Shown one piece after another: positions 45,108-52,597 of a stretch of 64,000 nt of DNA. Every line of letters begins with the position of its first letter. Positions within the stretch are counted from its first letter, which is position 1. The translations under genes and the position numbers were made by a program. The notes below the pieces were generated by a model. That model did no database searches, was not told the origin of the DNA, and worked only from the letters and a program-made list of their open reading frames with translations. Origin of the DNA: a bacterium D16-50 (GTDB lineage Bacteria; Bacillota; Clostridia; Lachnospirales; Lachnospiraceae). The stretch covers positions 1-64,000 of the forward strand of contig RAZA01000005.1 of assembly GCA_003612485.1 (NCBI GenBank), read 5' to 3'.

Positions 45108-45812
45108 ATGAATAGGGCAGGAGAGAGATTGTACAACGGTATCGTGAAGGAAAATCCTACCTTTGTGCTGATGCTGGGCATGTGTCCTACGCTGGCCGTC
45201 ACCACCTCCGCCATAAACGGTCTGGGGATGGGGCTTACCACGCTGGTGGTTCTGGCGTTGAGCAACCTTCTCATTTCCCTGCTTCGGGGGCTGATTCCCA
45301 ATAGGGTGCGCATACCGGCCTTCATCGTGATTATAGCCTCCTTCGTGACGGTGGTTCAGCTTCTGCTGGAGGCTTATCTCCCTGACTTAAACAAGGCGCT
45401 GGGAGTCTACATACCTCTGATCGTAGTGAACTGTATTATTCTGGGGCGGGCGGAGAGCTATGCCTATTCCAACCCTCCCATCCCTTCACTGTTCGACGGC
45501 ATCGGCATGGGCATGGGATTTACGGTGGCCCTGACATGTATCGGTCTGGTGAGGGAGCTTTTGGGCGCCGGCAAGGCCTTCGGCTTCAAGATCACGCCGG
45601 ATTCCTTCGAGCCCGTCCGTATCTTTGCGCAGGCGCCGGGCGCATTCTTTGTGCTGGCAGCGCTGGTGGCGGTGCAAAACTATGTGAAGGCGGCGGGAGC
45701 AAGGGCCGGAAAGGATACCTCGAAGATCGGCTCCGGATGCAGCCATGACTGCATGAACTGTTCGGAAAAGGGCTGCGCCCAGAGATTCTATGACAACGAG
45801 AAGGAGGAATAG
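45108..45812 (+). CDS. rnfE: Rnf complex subunit E with Cys-rich tail
   Basis: This membrane subunit has six helices from about residue 15 to 205, opening with KENPTFVLMLGMCPTLAVTT as in the family. The start at 45108 has a perfect AGGAGG five bases away and matches usual family starts; an ATG at 45042 (with GGGGGTGG, overlapping rnfG by 8 bases) would add 22 polar residues. Beyond the last helix is a hydrophilic tail with four Cys (C-x3-C-x2-C-x4-C), not required by typical RnfE. It is homologous to NqrD and pairs with RnfA. Confidence 0.93.
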   Translation: MNRAGERLYNGIVKENPTFVLMLGMCPTLAVTTSAINGLGMGLTTLVVLALSNLLISLLRGLIPNRVRIPAFIVIIASFVTVVQLLLEAYLPDLNKALGVYIPLIVVNCIILGRAESYAYSNPPIPSLFDGIGMGMGFTVALTCIGLVRELLGAGKAFGFKITPDSFEPVRIFAQAPGAFFVLAALVAVQNYVKAAGARAGKDTSKIGSGCSHDCMNCSEKGCAQRFYDNEKEE

Positions 45813-45815
45813 CAG

Positions 45816-46400
45816 ATGGAAAGCGTAAAGGAATTACTCGTCATTCTGATCGGCTCCTCTCTGGTGAGCAATGTGGTGTTGAGCCAGTTTCTGGGGCTTT
45901 GTCCGTTCCTTGGGGTCTCCAGAAAGACGAACACGGCAGCAGGCATGGGGAGTGCGGTAATTTTCGTCATCACCCTTGCCAGCGCGGTGGCCGGAGTGAT
46001 CTATAAATTCGTGCTGGAAAGATTTCATGTGGAATATCTGAGAACCATTGTATTCATTCTGGTCATTGCGGCGCTGGTGCAGTTCGTGGAGATGTTTCTG
46101 CGCAAGGCCATGCCGGCGCTCTATGAGGCGCTGGGAGTCTACCTGCCTCTGATCACTACCAATTGCGCGGTGCTGGGAGTGGCTATCACCAATGTGCAGA
46201 AAGAGTACGGGATCCTCACGGGCATCGTGAACGGCTTTGCCACAGCGGTGGGATTTACCATTGCCATCGTGATTCTGGCAGGAATCCGCGAGAAGCTTGA
46301 GCATAACGACGTTCCTGCGTCTTTCAAGGGAATGCCTATGGTGCTGCTGACGGCAGGTTTGATGGCCATAGCGTTCTGTGGCTTTTCGGGACTGTTGTAG
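45816..46400 (+). CDS. rnfA: Rnf complex subunit A
   Basis: This 194-residue membrane protein has six helices and the family segments NVVLSQFLGLCPFLGVS and LGVYLPLITTNCAVLGVA, with membrane Cys residues that bind a [2Fe-2S] cluster shared with RnfE in related complexes (NqrD/E). It begins three bases after the rnfE stop, with AAGGAGG upstream. Confidence 0.96.
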   Translation: MESVKELLVILIGSSLVSNVVLSQFLGLCPFLGVSRKTNTAAGMGSAVIFVITLASAVAGVIYKFVLERFHVEYLRTIVFILVIAALVQFVEMFLRKAMPALYEALGVYLPLITTNCAVLGVAITNVQKEYGILTGIVNGFATAVGFTIAIVILAGIREKLEHNDVPASFKGMPMVLLTAGLMAIAFCGFSGLL

Positions 46401-46415
46401 AAGGGAGTGGGACGG

Positions 46416-47213
46416 ATGAGTGTGACAGGAATTTTGGCGGCCGCCGCCGTGGTGGGCGCAGTAGGTGTTTTCGTGGGTCTGTTTTTGGGCGTGGCCGGCA
46501 TAAAGTTCAAGGTGCAGGTGGACGAGAAGGAGGAGGCGGTTCTGGCAGCGCTTCCCGGCAACAATTGCGGGGGCTGCGGATATGCGGGATGCTCCGGGCT
46601 GGCGGCGGCCATCGCTAAGGGGGAGGCGCCCGTAGGGTCCTGCCCCGTGGGAGGAGCGCCGGTGGCGGACAAAATAGCGGCCATCATGGGCGTGGAGGCG
46701 GGATCCGCAGAGAGGCTGGTAGCCTTTGTGGCTTGCGCCGGGGACTGCGACAAGGCCAAGCAGGATTATGAATATCATGGAGTTTCGGACTGCAGCAAGG
46801 CGGCCTTCGTGCCGGGAGGCGGGCCCAAGTCCTGCAGCAGCGGCTGTCTGGGCTACGGCAACTGCGTGAAGGCCTGCCCCTTCGATGCCATCCATGTGGT
46901 GAACGGGGTGGCAGTGGTGGACAGAGAGGCCTGCAAGGCCTGCGGGAAATGTGTGGCGGCTTGTCCCAAGCATTTGATTTCTCTGATCCCCTACAAGGCG
47001 AAATACGCGGTGGCGTGCAGCTCCAAGGATAAGGGGCCCGTGACCATGAAAGCTTGCCAGACGGGCTGCATCGGCTGCGGTATCTGCGCCAAGAACTGTG
47101 CCGAGGGGGCGGTGGCAGTGGCAGATTTCCATGCCGCCATCGATCAGGAGAAGTGCGTAGGCTGCGGGGCCTGCGCGGAGAAATGCCCCAAGAAGATTAT
47201 TGTGAAGCTGTAG
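46416..47213 (+). CDS. rnfB: Rnf complex subunit B
   Basis: This 265-residue ferredoxin-interacting subunit has an N-terminal helix (about residues 5-27), a four-Cys cluster domain starting CGGCGYAGCSGLA, and a C-terminal polyferredoxin with CLGYGNCVKACP, CKACGKCVAACP, CIGCGICAKNCAEG and CVGCGACAEKCP. It is the point where reduced ferredoxin delivers electrons. The ATG at 46416 has AAGGGAGTGG upstream. It ends the operon, and a palindromic repeat follows at once. Confidence 0.96.
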   Translation: MSVTGILAAAAVVGAVGVFVGLFLGVAGIKFKVQVDEKEEAVLAALPGNNCGGCGYAGCSGLAAAIAKGEAPVGSCPVGGAPVADKIAAIMGVEAGSAERLVAFVACAGDCDKAKQDYEYHGVSDCSKAAFVPGGGPKSCSSGCLGYGNCVKACPFDAIHVVNGVAVVDREACKACGKCVAACPKHLISLIPYKAKYAVACSSKDKGPVTMKACQTGCIGCGICAKNCAEGAVAVADFHAAIDQEKCVGCGACAEKCPKKIIVKL

Positions 47214-47466
47214 AGAAGCTGCGGAACTTGAAATACAGCAGCGGAACTTGTAATACAGCAGCGGAACGAAGGTGCCAGGAAGTATTTTCGGACGCATGAA
47301 AAAGCGTGCGAAAATACTTCGCAGAAGGGGGCACCGTAGAGAAGCTGCGGAACTTGAAATACAGCAGCGGAACGAAGGTGCCGGGAAGTATTTTCGGACG
47401 CATGAAAAAGCGTGCGAAAATACTTCGCAGAAGGGGGCACCGTAGAGAAGCTGCGGAACTTGTAAT
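47210..47466 (+). repeat. tandem palindromic repeat, two copies plus a partial third
   Basis: A unit beginning GTAGAGAAGCTGCGGAACTT occurs at 47210-47335 (126 bp, with a 20-bp internal duplication), 47336-47441 (106 bp) and as a fragment at 47442-47466. Each full copy ends in a 65-bp hairpin (47271-47335 and 47377-47441): GGTGCC/GGCACC outside, then GAAGTATTTTCG/CGAAAATACTTC and ACGC/GCGT inside, with an 8-base loop. The first copy overlaps the rnfB stop codon. It resembles REP-type intergenic repeats and may act on mRNA stability or termination. Confidence 0.92.
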
Positions 47467-47480
47467 AGGAGGCGTACAAT

Positions 47481-48578
47481 TTGAAGATACCGGAAGATTA
47501 TGATGATCACTCGAATCTGACACCTGCCGTTGTGAAGTCCATCGCCGTTGTGACTGCCTTCGTGGCGGTGATCTTGGTGTTGGTGCTGGCTTTGAACGAC
47601 AAGGGCAGAAAGAACAGCAGTGTCCGGCAAAACGACGAAGTGTATGCGTCGGCGGAGCCGGTTTCCCCGGTGGTGGTGACTCCCGATACGGACGATCTGG
47701 TGTCGGGGAGCAAGCTAAGGCCGGAGGATCTGGAATTTTGGGATATGTACCCCAAGGCAACGGAGGAACCGGTGCCCACAGAGGAGCCGAAGGAGGAAGA
47801 GGAGGAAGATCCCTCCACGGACGGCAAGCATACTCTGGTGAAATATGCGGACGGTGGGGAGGAGTGGGTTCTGATCAACCCTTATCTGCCCAAGCATGAG
47901 TATGACTTTACAAAGCTGGTGTGCCAGTCGAATCTGATGAAGTACTACGAGGACGGCAAGAAGACGTCCTATGTGGGTGTGGACATTTCCAAGTTTCAGG
48001 ATTATGTGGACTTTGTGAAGCTGAAGAAGGCCGGTATCGAGTTCGTTATGATTCGGGTGGGGGCCAGAGGCTACGGCACGGGCCAGCTGATTCTCGACGA
48101 GTATTTCAGCGACAACATCAAGCGGGCCTCGGACGCGGGGCTGGAGATCGGAGTTTATTTTTACTCTCAGGCCATCACCGAGGATGAGGCGAAGGAAGAA
48201 GCCAAGATGGTCATAGAGAGCCTGGGGGATTACCAGATCACCTATCCCGTGGCGTTTTATATGGAGCTGGTGGATAATGATACCGCAAGAACGGATGTGC
48301 TGACCAGAGAGCAGAAGACTTCCATAGCGAAGGCCTTTCTGGGGGACATCGCCGCGGCCGGATACAAGACCATGATCTATGGCGACAAGGAGTGGCTCAT
48401 AAAGGAGATCGACATGTCGAAGCTGACGGCATATGACGTGTGGCTGTCCCAGAACGAGGACATTCCCGATTATCCCTACAAGTTTGCCATGTGGCAGTAT
48501 GATTTTGACGGATCCGTGGACGGCATAGCCGGATACGTGAACCTGAATATCAGCTTCATCAATTATTCGGAGAAATAG
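47481..48578 (+). CDS. GH25-like cell-wall protein, altered active site
   Basis: This 365-residue protein has one N-terminal helix (about residues 18-40), an acidic Pro/Glu linker (about 60-115) and a GH25 (Chalaropsis-type lysozyme) domain (about 155-360). The first-strand Asp is present in YVGVDISKFQ. In the strand where the family has a DxE pair, the sequence is YPVAFYMELVD, so Tyr stands where the first acid should be. It may be a low-activity enzyme or a binding protein. It begins with TTG behind AGGAGGCG. The membrane anchor should hold it at the cell surface. Confidence 0.8.
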   Translation: MKIPEDYDDHSNLTPAVVKSIAVVTAFVAVILVLVLALNDKGRKNSSVRQNDEVYASAEPVSPVVVTPDTDDLVSGSKLRPEDLEFWDMYPKATEEPVPTEEPKEEEEEDPSTDGKHTLVKYADGGEEWVLINPYLPKHEYDFTKLVCQSNLMKYYEDGKKTSYVGVDISKFQDYVDFVKLKKAGIEFVMIRVGARGYGTGQLILDEYFSDNIKRASDAGLEIGVYFYSQAITEDEAKEEAKMVIESLGDYQITYPVAFYMELVDNDTARTDVLTREQKTSIAKAFLGDIAAAGYKTMIYGDKEWLIKEIDMSKLTAYDVWLSQNEDIPDYPYKFAMWQYDFDGSVDGIAGYVNLNISFINYSEK

Positions 48579-48603
48579 AAGGATGAAGGAAGGCTGCCCT
48601 AAG

Positions 48604-49371
48604 TCAGGGCCTGCAGGATCGGATGCGGGCCGAGATCTGCAGGCGGTCATAGAGTTCGGCATATTTTCCGGAAGGGAGTCCCTCTATATAGTTGACGGAA
48701 TAGTTTTTGGAGAAGCCGTTTTCCCTTAGGATGTCTACAGCTTTGTTGTAGGCAATGGCGGCCTCTGTCATGGAGACATAACGGCCTACCAGATAGTTTC
48801 CTCTTACATGAATGCGGACAGTATAAACGTACTGTCCGTTTTTCATTTCCGGGGTGACTCCATGGTAGATGTTGAGGATCTCCAGATTTTCCCGGCGGAA
48901 GTCATTGGAATCTCCGTTTAGAAAGCGGAAATCCTTTCCTTCCCTCGCGTAGGGCCTGATGCGGTATCGGCTGGAAATGCTGATCTGGGAGCCGTAATCC
49001 GCTACGAAATAGTGATTTCCCCTGCACATGATCTTGTGGGCGGCATAATAGGATAAGTCGTCCTGATCGAACTTCAGGATCCGGGAAGGAGAAAGATAGT
49101 AGTAGAACATCCTTCCGGCCAAATAGATGGGATTGCTGAAGTAGGCTCCGTTGTCCCGGAAATTCAGGAGGGATACCCATTTTGCGAAAGCCAGAGGGGA
49201 GGCGGGGCGGTACGAACCCAAGGTGCAGCTGTAGTCATGCAGGATGCGCCGGCCCTCCAGATATGCATCATGGGCTGCTTTTTCCGTGGGAAAGCTGCCA
49301 AGGCTGATATGTTTCCTCCGGTAGGTCAGGGAGGCACGGCAATATGCGGTTTTGGTGGTGGTTTTTTCCAT
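48604..49371 (-). CDS. AP2-like DNA-binding protein with HNH-like middle
   Basis: This 255-residue protein has an AP2-like segment at the N-terminus (YRRKHISLGSFPTEKAAHDA, about residues 17-37), an HNH-endonuclease-like middle (FLNGDSNDFRRENLEILN, about 149-166) and another AP2-like segment (RGNYLVGRYVSMTEAAIAYN, about 189-208). AP2-HNH proteins are usually phage or mobile homing endonucleases. The catalytic His normally found just before the NxDxxxNRxENLE part is absent here, so it is probably not a nuclease and may be a domesticated DNA-binding protein. The chosen ATG has no strong upstream site. Confidence 0.55.
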   Translation of the reverse strand: MEKTTTKTAYCRASLTYRRKHISLGSFPTEKAAHDAYLEGRRILHDYSCTLGSYRPASPLAFAKWVSLLNFRDNGAYFSNPIYLAGRMFYYYLSPSRILKFDQDDLSYYAAHKIMCRGNHYFVADYGSQISISSRYRIRPYAREGKDFRFLNGDSNDFRRENLEILNIYHGVTPEMKNGQYVYTVRIHVRGNYLVGRYVSMTEAAIAYNKAVDILRENGFSKNYSVNYIEGLPSGKYAELYDRLQISARIRSCRP

Positions 49372-49419
49372 ACCTAATCCTTTTTATCAAGTCTCTTCTG
49401 AGATTTTTTCTTAGTATAA

Positions 49420-49514
49420 CATTCAGTTTGAGAAATAATCAATCCTTTAGATATATTTTCAGCATGAACTTCATATATTGCTATATCGGACATGCTGGTA
49501 TTCTAAACTGAATG
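49420..49514. promoter_or_regulatory. nested inverted repeats between divergent genes
   Basis: CATTCAGTTT (49420-49429) is repeated inverted as AAACTGAATG (49505-49514), with a second inverted pair CAGCATG (49460-49466) and CATGCTG (49491-49497) inside. The AT-rich core lies between divergent genes and probably contains both promoters; a TATACT-like -10 for the minus gene is at 49413-49418. Confidence 0.4.
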
Positions 49515-49530
49515 GAAAGGGCGAAGGGAT

Positions 49531-50202
49531 ATGTATAAAAAGGCAGCGGGACTTTTGGTTCTGGGCGGCGGGGTGTTCATGGCCTGCTTTCTGTGTGCAA
49601 GGAGCGTGGACATGGCGAGGCTGTGCGCCGGCCCGGCATTTGAGCTCAGGCTGGAGCTTGAGGAGGTAGAGCAGCGTGATGCCGCCATGAGGGAATCTGT
49701 TATGAGGGCGGCGTCCTCATCTATGGTGGGCATAAAGGAGATGGGCATTGCGGATGTGGCAGTGTCAGGACAGAGGACCGTGGATTTTTCCGTTGTGGAT
49801 TCTAAATACATATATCATTTAACGGACGAGGAGCTGGAGGTGCTGCAGCGGATCGTGGAGGCGGAGGCAGGCAACGAGGATGAGGACGGCAAGCTTCTGG
49901 TGGCGAACGTGGTACTGAACAGGATGAACAGCGACAAGTTTCCCGATACAGTGACAGAGGTTGTGTTTCAGAGGGAAAAGGGGGTGTCTCAGTTTTCTCC
50001 CGTGTACAATGGCAGCTATTATAGGGTCACGGTCAGCGATGAGACCGTGGAGGCTGTGGAGCGGGCGCTGATGGGGGAGGACATCTCTCAGGGGGCTCTG
50101 TACTTTGCGGCGAGGAAATATGCCGACAGCGGAAAGATGCGGTGGTTTGACACAAAGCTGACCTATTTGTTCCTATATGGGGGGCATGAATTCTTCAAGT
50201 GA
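49531..50202 (+). CDS. SleB-type cell wall hydrolase
   Basis: This 223-residue protein has an N-terminal helix or signal (about residues 5-24), a short helical segment and a C-terminal hydrolase-2 domain (about 105-222), with the catalytic Glu likely in VEAEAGNEDEDGKLLVANVV and the domain motif FSPVYNGSY. SleB is a spore cortex-lytic enzyme; related enzymes (CwlJ, YkvT-like) act in germination or wall turnover. The N-terminal peptidoglycan-binding domain of SleB itself is missing, so this is a shorter relative. GGAAAGGG precedes the ATG. Confidence 0.85.
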   Translation: MYKKAAGLLVLGGGVFMACFLCARSVDMARLCAGPAFELRLELEEVEQRDAAMRESVMRAASSSMVGIKEMGIADVAVSGQRTVDFSVVDSKYIYHLTDEELEVLQRIVEAEAGNEDEDGKLLVANVVLNRMNSDKFPDTVTEVVFQREKGVSQFSPVYNGSYYRVTVSDETVEAVERALMGEDISQGALYFAARKYADSGKMRWFDTKLTYLFLYGGHEFFK

Positions 50203-50299
50203 GATAAAAAGCTTTTCTTCCGGGGGGTTTTGTAGTATACTAAGCCAAGGGTTTTGCGCGTAAATTTCAGTGACGGAGAGAAGAAAGGAAGATGGACCC

Positions 50300-51790
50300 A
50301 TGGAAGAAGTATTGTATAGGAGCACTCGGGGCAAGGGCGAGCCGGTGAAGGCATCTTGGGCGATTTTGAAAGGCCTTTCAGAGGATGGCGGATTGTTTGT
50401 GCCGGATCATATTCCCGCCTTAGACAAAAGTCTGAGAGAACTCTCGGAAATGGATTATGGGAATGTAGCTTATGAAGTGATGAAGCTTTACTTGACAGAT
50501 TATACGGAGGAGGAGCTGAGGGGCTGTATCGGAAGGGCCTACGACTCCAAATTCGACACGGACGTGATCGCGCCTTTGGCGGAGGCTGGGGGTGCATATT
50601 TTCTGGAGCTTTTTCATGGCGCAACCATCGCGTTCAAGGACATGGCTCTGTCACTTTTGCCCCATCTTATGACGGTGGCGGCAGCAAAGAATAAGGTGGA
50701 GAACCAGATCGTTATCCTGACGGCTACCTCCGGGGATACGGGCAAGGCGGCGCTGGCCGGCTTTGCAGATGTGGAGGGAACGAAGATCGTGGTGTTCTAT
50801 CCCAAGGACGGCGTCAGCCCTATTCAGGAGAGGCAGATGGTGACTCAGAAGGGTGCGAATACTTTGGTGGTGGGAATCCACGGCAATTTTGACGATGCCC
50901 AGACTGGGGTGAAGAGGATTTTTTCCGACAGAGAGCTGGAAAGAAAGATGGGGGACAAGGGATATCAGTTCTCCTCCGCCAACTCCATCAACATCGGCCG
51001 TCTGGTTCCCCAGATATGCTATTATGTATATGCTTATGGGACATTGCTGCGGGAGGGAAGGATCGCAGAGGGAGAGCGGGTAAATGTGGTGGTGCCCACA
51101 GGAAACTTCGGGAATATTCTGGCCGCTTTCTATGCCAAGAGCATGGGGCTGCCCATAGGGAAGCTGATCTGCGCCTCCAATGAGAACAAGGTGCTGTATG
51201 ATTTCTTCCGCACCGGCTGCTATGACAAGAACCGGGAGTTTGTGGTGACAGAATCGCCCTCCATGGACATACTGGTGTCCAGCAATTTAGAGCGCCTGAT
51301 CTACCGCGTCGCCGGGGAGGACGGGGAAAAGAACAGCGGTCTGATGGCTGCCTTAAGCGGTCAGGGGAAATATGAGATCACGGAGGAGATGAGGGCCGGA
51401 TTGGAGGATTTCTACGGAAACTACGCCACAAAGGAAGAGACGGCGGAGGAGATCAGGCGTCTCTATGAAGAATATGGATATGTGATCGATACCCATACCG
51501 CCGTGGCTTCCGCCGTGTACCGGAAATATCTGGAGGAGACGGGGGATGGGGCTGTGGCAGTGATCGTTTCCACGGCCAGTCCCTTCAAGTTTGCCAGAAG
51601 CGTCATGAATGCCATTGGCGCAGGGCAAGGCGCGGAGGGAGACTTTGAGCTGGTGGATGAGCTGTCCCGGCTGGCGGGGGTGAAGGTTCCAAAAGCCGTG
51701 GATGAGATCCGGACCGCGCCGGTGGTTCACCAGAAGCAGTGCGAAGTAATGCAGATGAAAGATGTGGTAAAGGATTTTCTGGGAATCTGA
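50300..51790 (+). CDS. thrC: threonine synthase
   Basis: This 496-residue PLP enzyme converts O-phosphohomoserine to threonine in the cytoplasm. It shows the family opening YRSTRGKGEPV, the PLP-binding Lys in HGATIAFKDMAL (near residue 110), the phosphate-binding segment TATSGDTGKAAL and a Gly-rich PTGNFGNILAAFYAK loop. Length and the C-terminal extension fit the long type II form. AAAGGAAGATGG precedes the ATG at 50300. It begins a run of housekeeping genes (deoC, aminopeptidase). Confidence 0.95.
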   Translation: MEEVLYRSTRGKGEPVKASWAILKGLSEDGGLFVPDHIPALDKSLRELSEMDYGNVAYEVMKLYLTDYTEEELRGCIGRAYDSKFDTDVIAPLAEAGGAYFLELFHGATIAFKDMALSLLPHLMTVAAAKNKVENQIVILTATSGDTGKAALAGFADVEGTKIVVFYPKDGVSPIQERQMVTQKGANTLVVGIHGNFDDAQTGVKRIFSDRELERKMGDKGYQFSSANSINIGRLVPQICYYVYAYGTLLREGRIAEGERVNVVVPTGNFGNILAAFYAKSMGLPIGKLICASNENKVLYDFFRTGCYDKNREFVVTESPSMDILVSSNLERLIYRVAGEDGEKNSGLMAALSGQGKYEITEEMRAGLEDFYGNYATKEETAEEIRRLYEEYGYVIDTHTAVASAVYRKYLEETGDGAVAVIVSTASPFKFARSVMNAIGAGQGAEGDFELVDELSRLAGVKVPKAVDEIRTAPVVHQKQCEVMQMKDVVKDFLGI

Positions 51791-51820
51791 GATGCCTATG
51801 GAAAGGGAGTGACAGCCGCT

Positions 51821-52588
51821 ATGGAAGAGAGAGTTTCCGGGGAGGAGGCTTTTGGGAGTGAAAAGGCCGTTCCGGAGGGGAATTTCCCTATGGAAAAAGG
51901 GGAGCAGGAGTCATGGACCATGGAAGACATGCTGGCAAGGGTGGACCATACACAGCTGAAGGCCTTTGCCACTTGGGAGGATATCCGCAGTCTGTGTCAG
52001 GAGGCGGTGCAGTATCATACGGCCAGCGTCTGTATCCCGCCGTCCTACGTGAAGAGGGTTCGGGACACTTTTGGAGAATCGCTGACTATCTGCACGGTGG
52101 TGGGATTTCCTCTGGGGTACAGCGTCACGGAGGCGAAACTGGCCGAGGTGGAGCAGGCCCTGAAGGAAGGCTGCCATGAGATCGACATGGTGGTGAATAT
52201 AGGGGACGTAAAGAGCGGCCTATACGACAAGGTGGAGGAGGAGATCAGGACTCTGAAGCAAGCCTGCGGGGAGCATGTTCTGAAGGTCATAATAGAGACA
52301 TGCTATCTGACAGAGGAGGAGAAGATCGCCATGTGCAGGGCAGTCACCAATGCCGGAGCGGATTATATCAAGACTTCTACGGGCTTTGGTACAGCCGGGG
52401 CCACAATAGAGGACATACAACTATTCAAAAAGCATATCGGGCCGCAGGTGAAGATCAAGGCCGCAGGGGGCATCGCCACGCTGGAGGAACTGGAGCTGTT
52501 TCTCCGGTCCGGCTGCCACCGGGTAGGGACGTCGAAGGCCGTGGGCCTTGCGGCTCAGAAATCTTGTACCAATGCGGAACTGGAATAG
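51821..52588 (+). CDS. deoC: deoxyribose-phosphate aldolase
   Basis: This 255-residue class I aldolase splits 2-deoxyribose 5-phosphate to acetaldehyde and glyceraldehyde 3-phosphate, in nucleoside catabolism. It has the DHT opening of the family, the segment LKVIIETCYL (Lys of the catalytic dyad) and the Schiff-base Lys in VKIKAAGGIAT. The first ~40 residues before VDHTQLKAFA are a polar extension not usual for DeoC. ATG at 51821 is uncertain: a start at 51920 would give the common length, but GTG at 51809 is also open. It is 30 bases after thrC. Confidence 0.93.
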   Translation: MEERVSGEEAFGSEKAVPEGNFPMEKGEQESWTMEDMLARVDHTQLKAFATWEDIRSLCQEAVQYHTASVCIPPSYVKRVRDTFGESLTICTVVGFPLGYSVTEAKLAEVEQALKEGCHEIDMVVNIGDVKSGLYDKVEEEIRTLKQACGEHVLKVIIETCYLTEEEKIAMCRAVTNAGADYIKTSTGFGTAGATIEDIQLFKKHIGPQVKIKAAGGIATLEELELFLRSGCHRVGTSKAVGLAAQKSCTNAELE

Positions 52589-52597
52589 GAGGACAAA

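Noticed and set aside
47210..47466. CRISPR array
   Set aside because: The repeats are adjacent with no unique spacers, and each contains a long palindrome; there are no cas genes.
45834..47630. A 598-codon minus-strand frame across rnfA/rnfB and the repeat region
   Set aside because: It is antisense to well-supported rnf genes, is rich in His/Gln/Arg, has no family features, and passes through the palindromic repeat.
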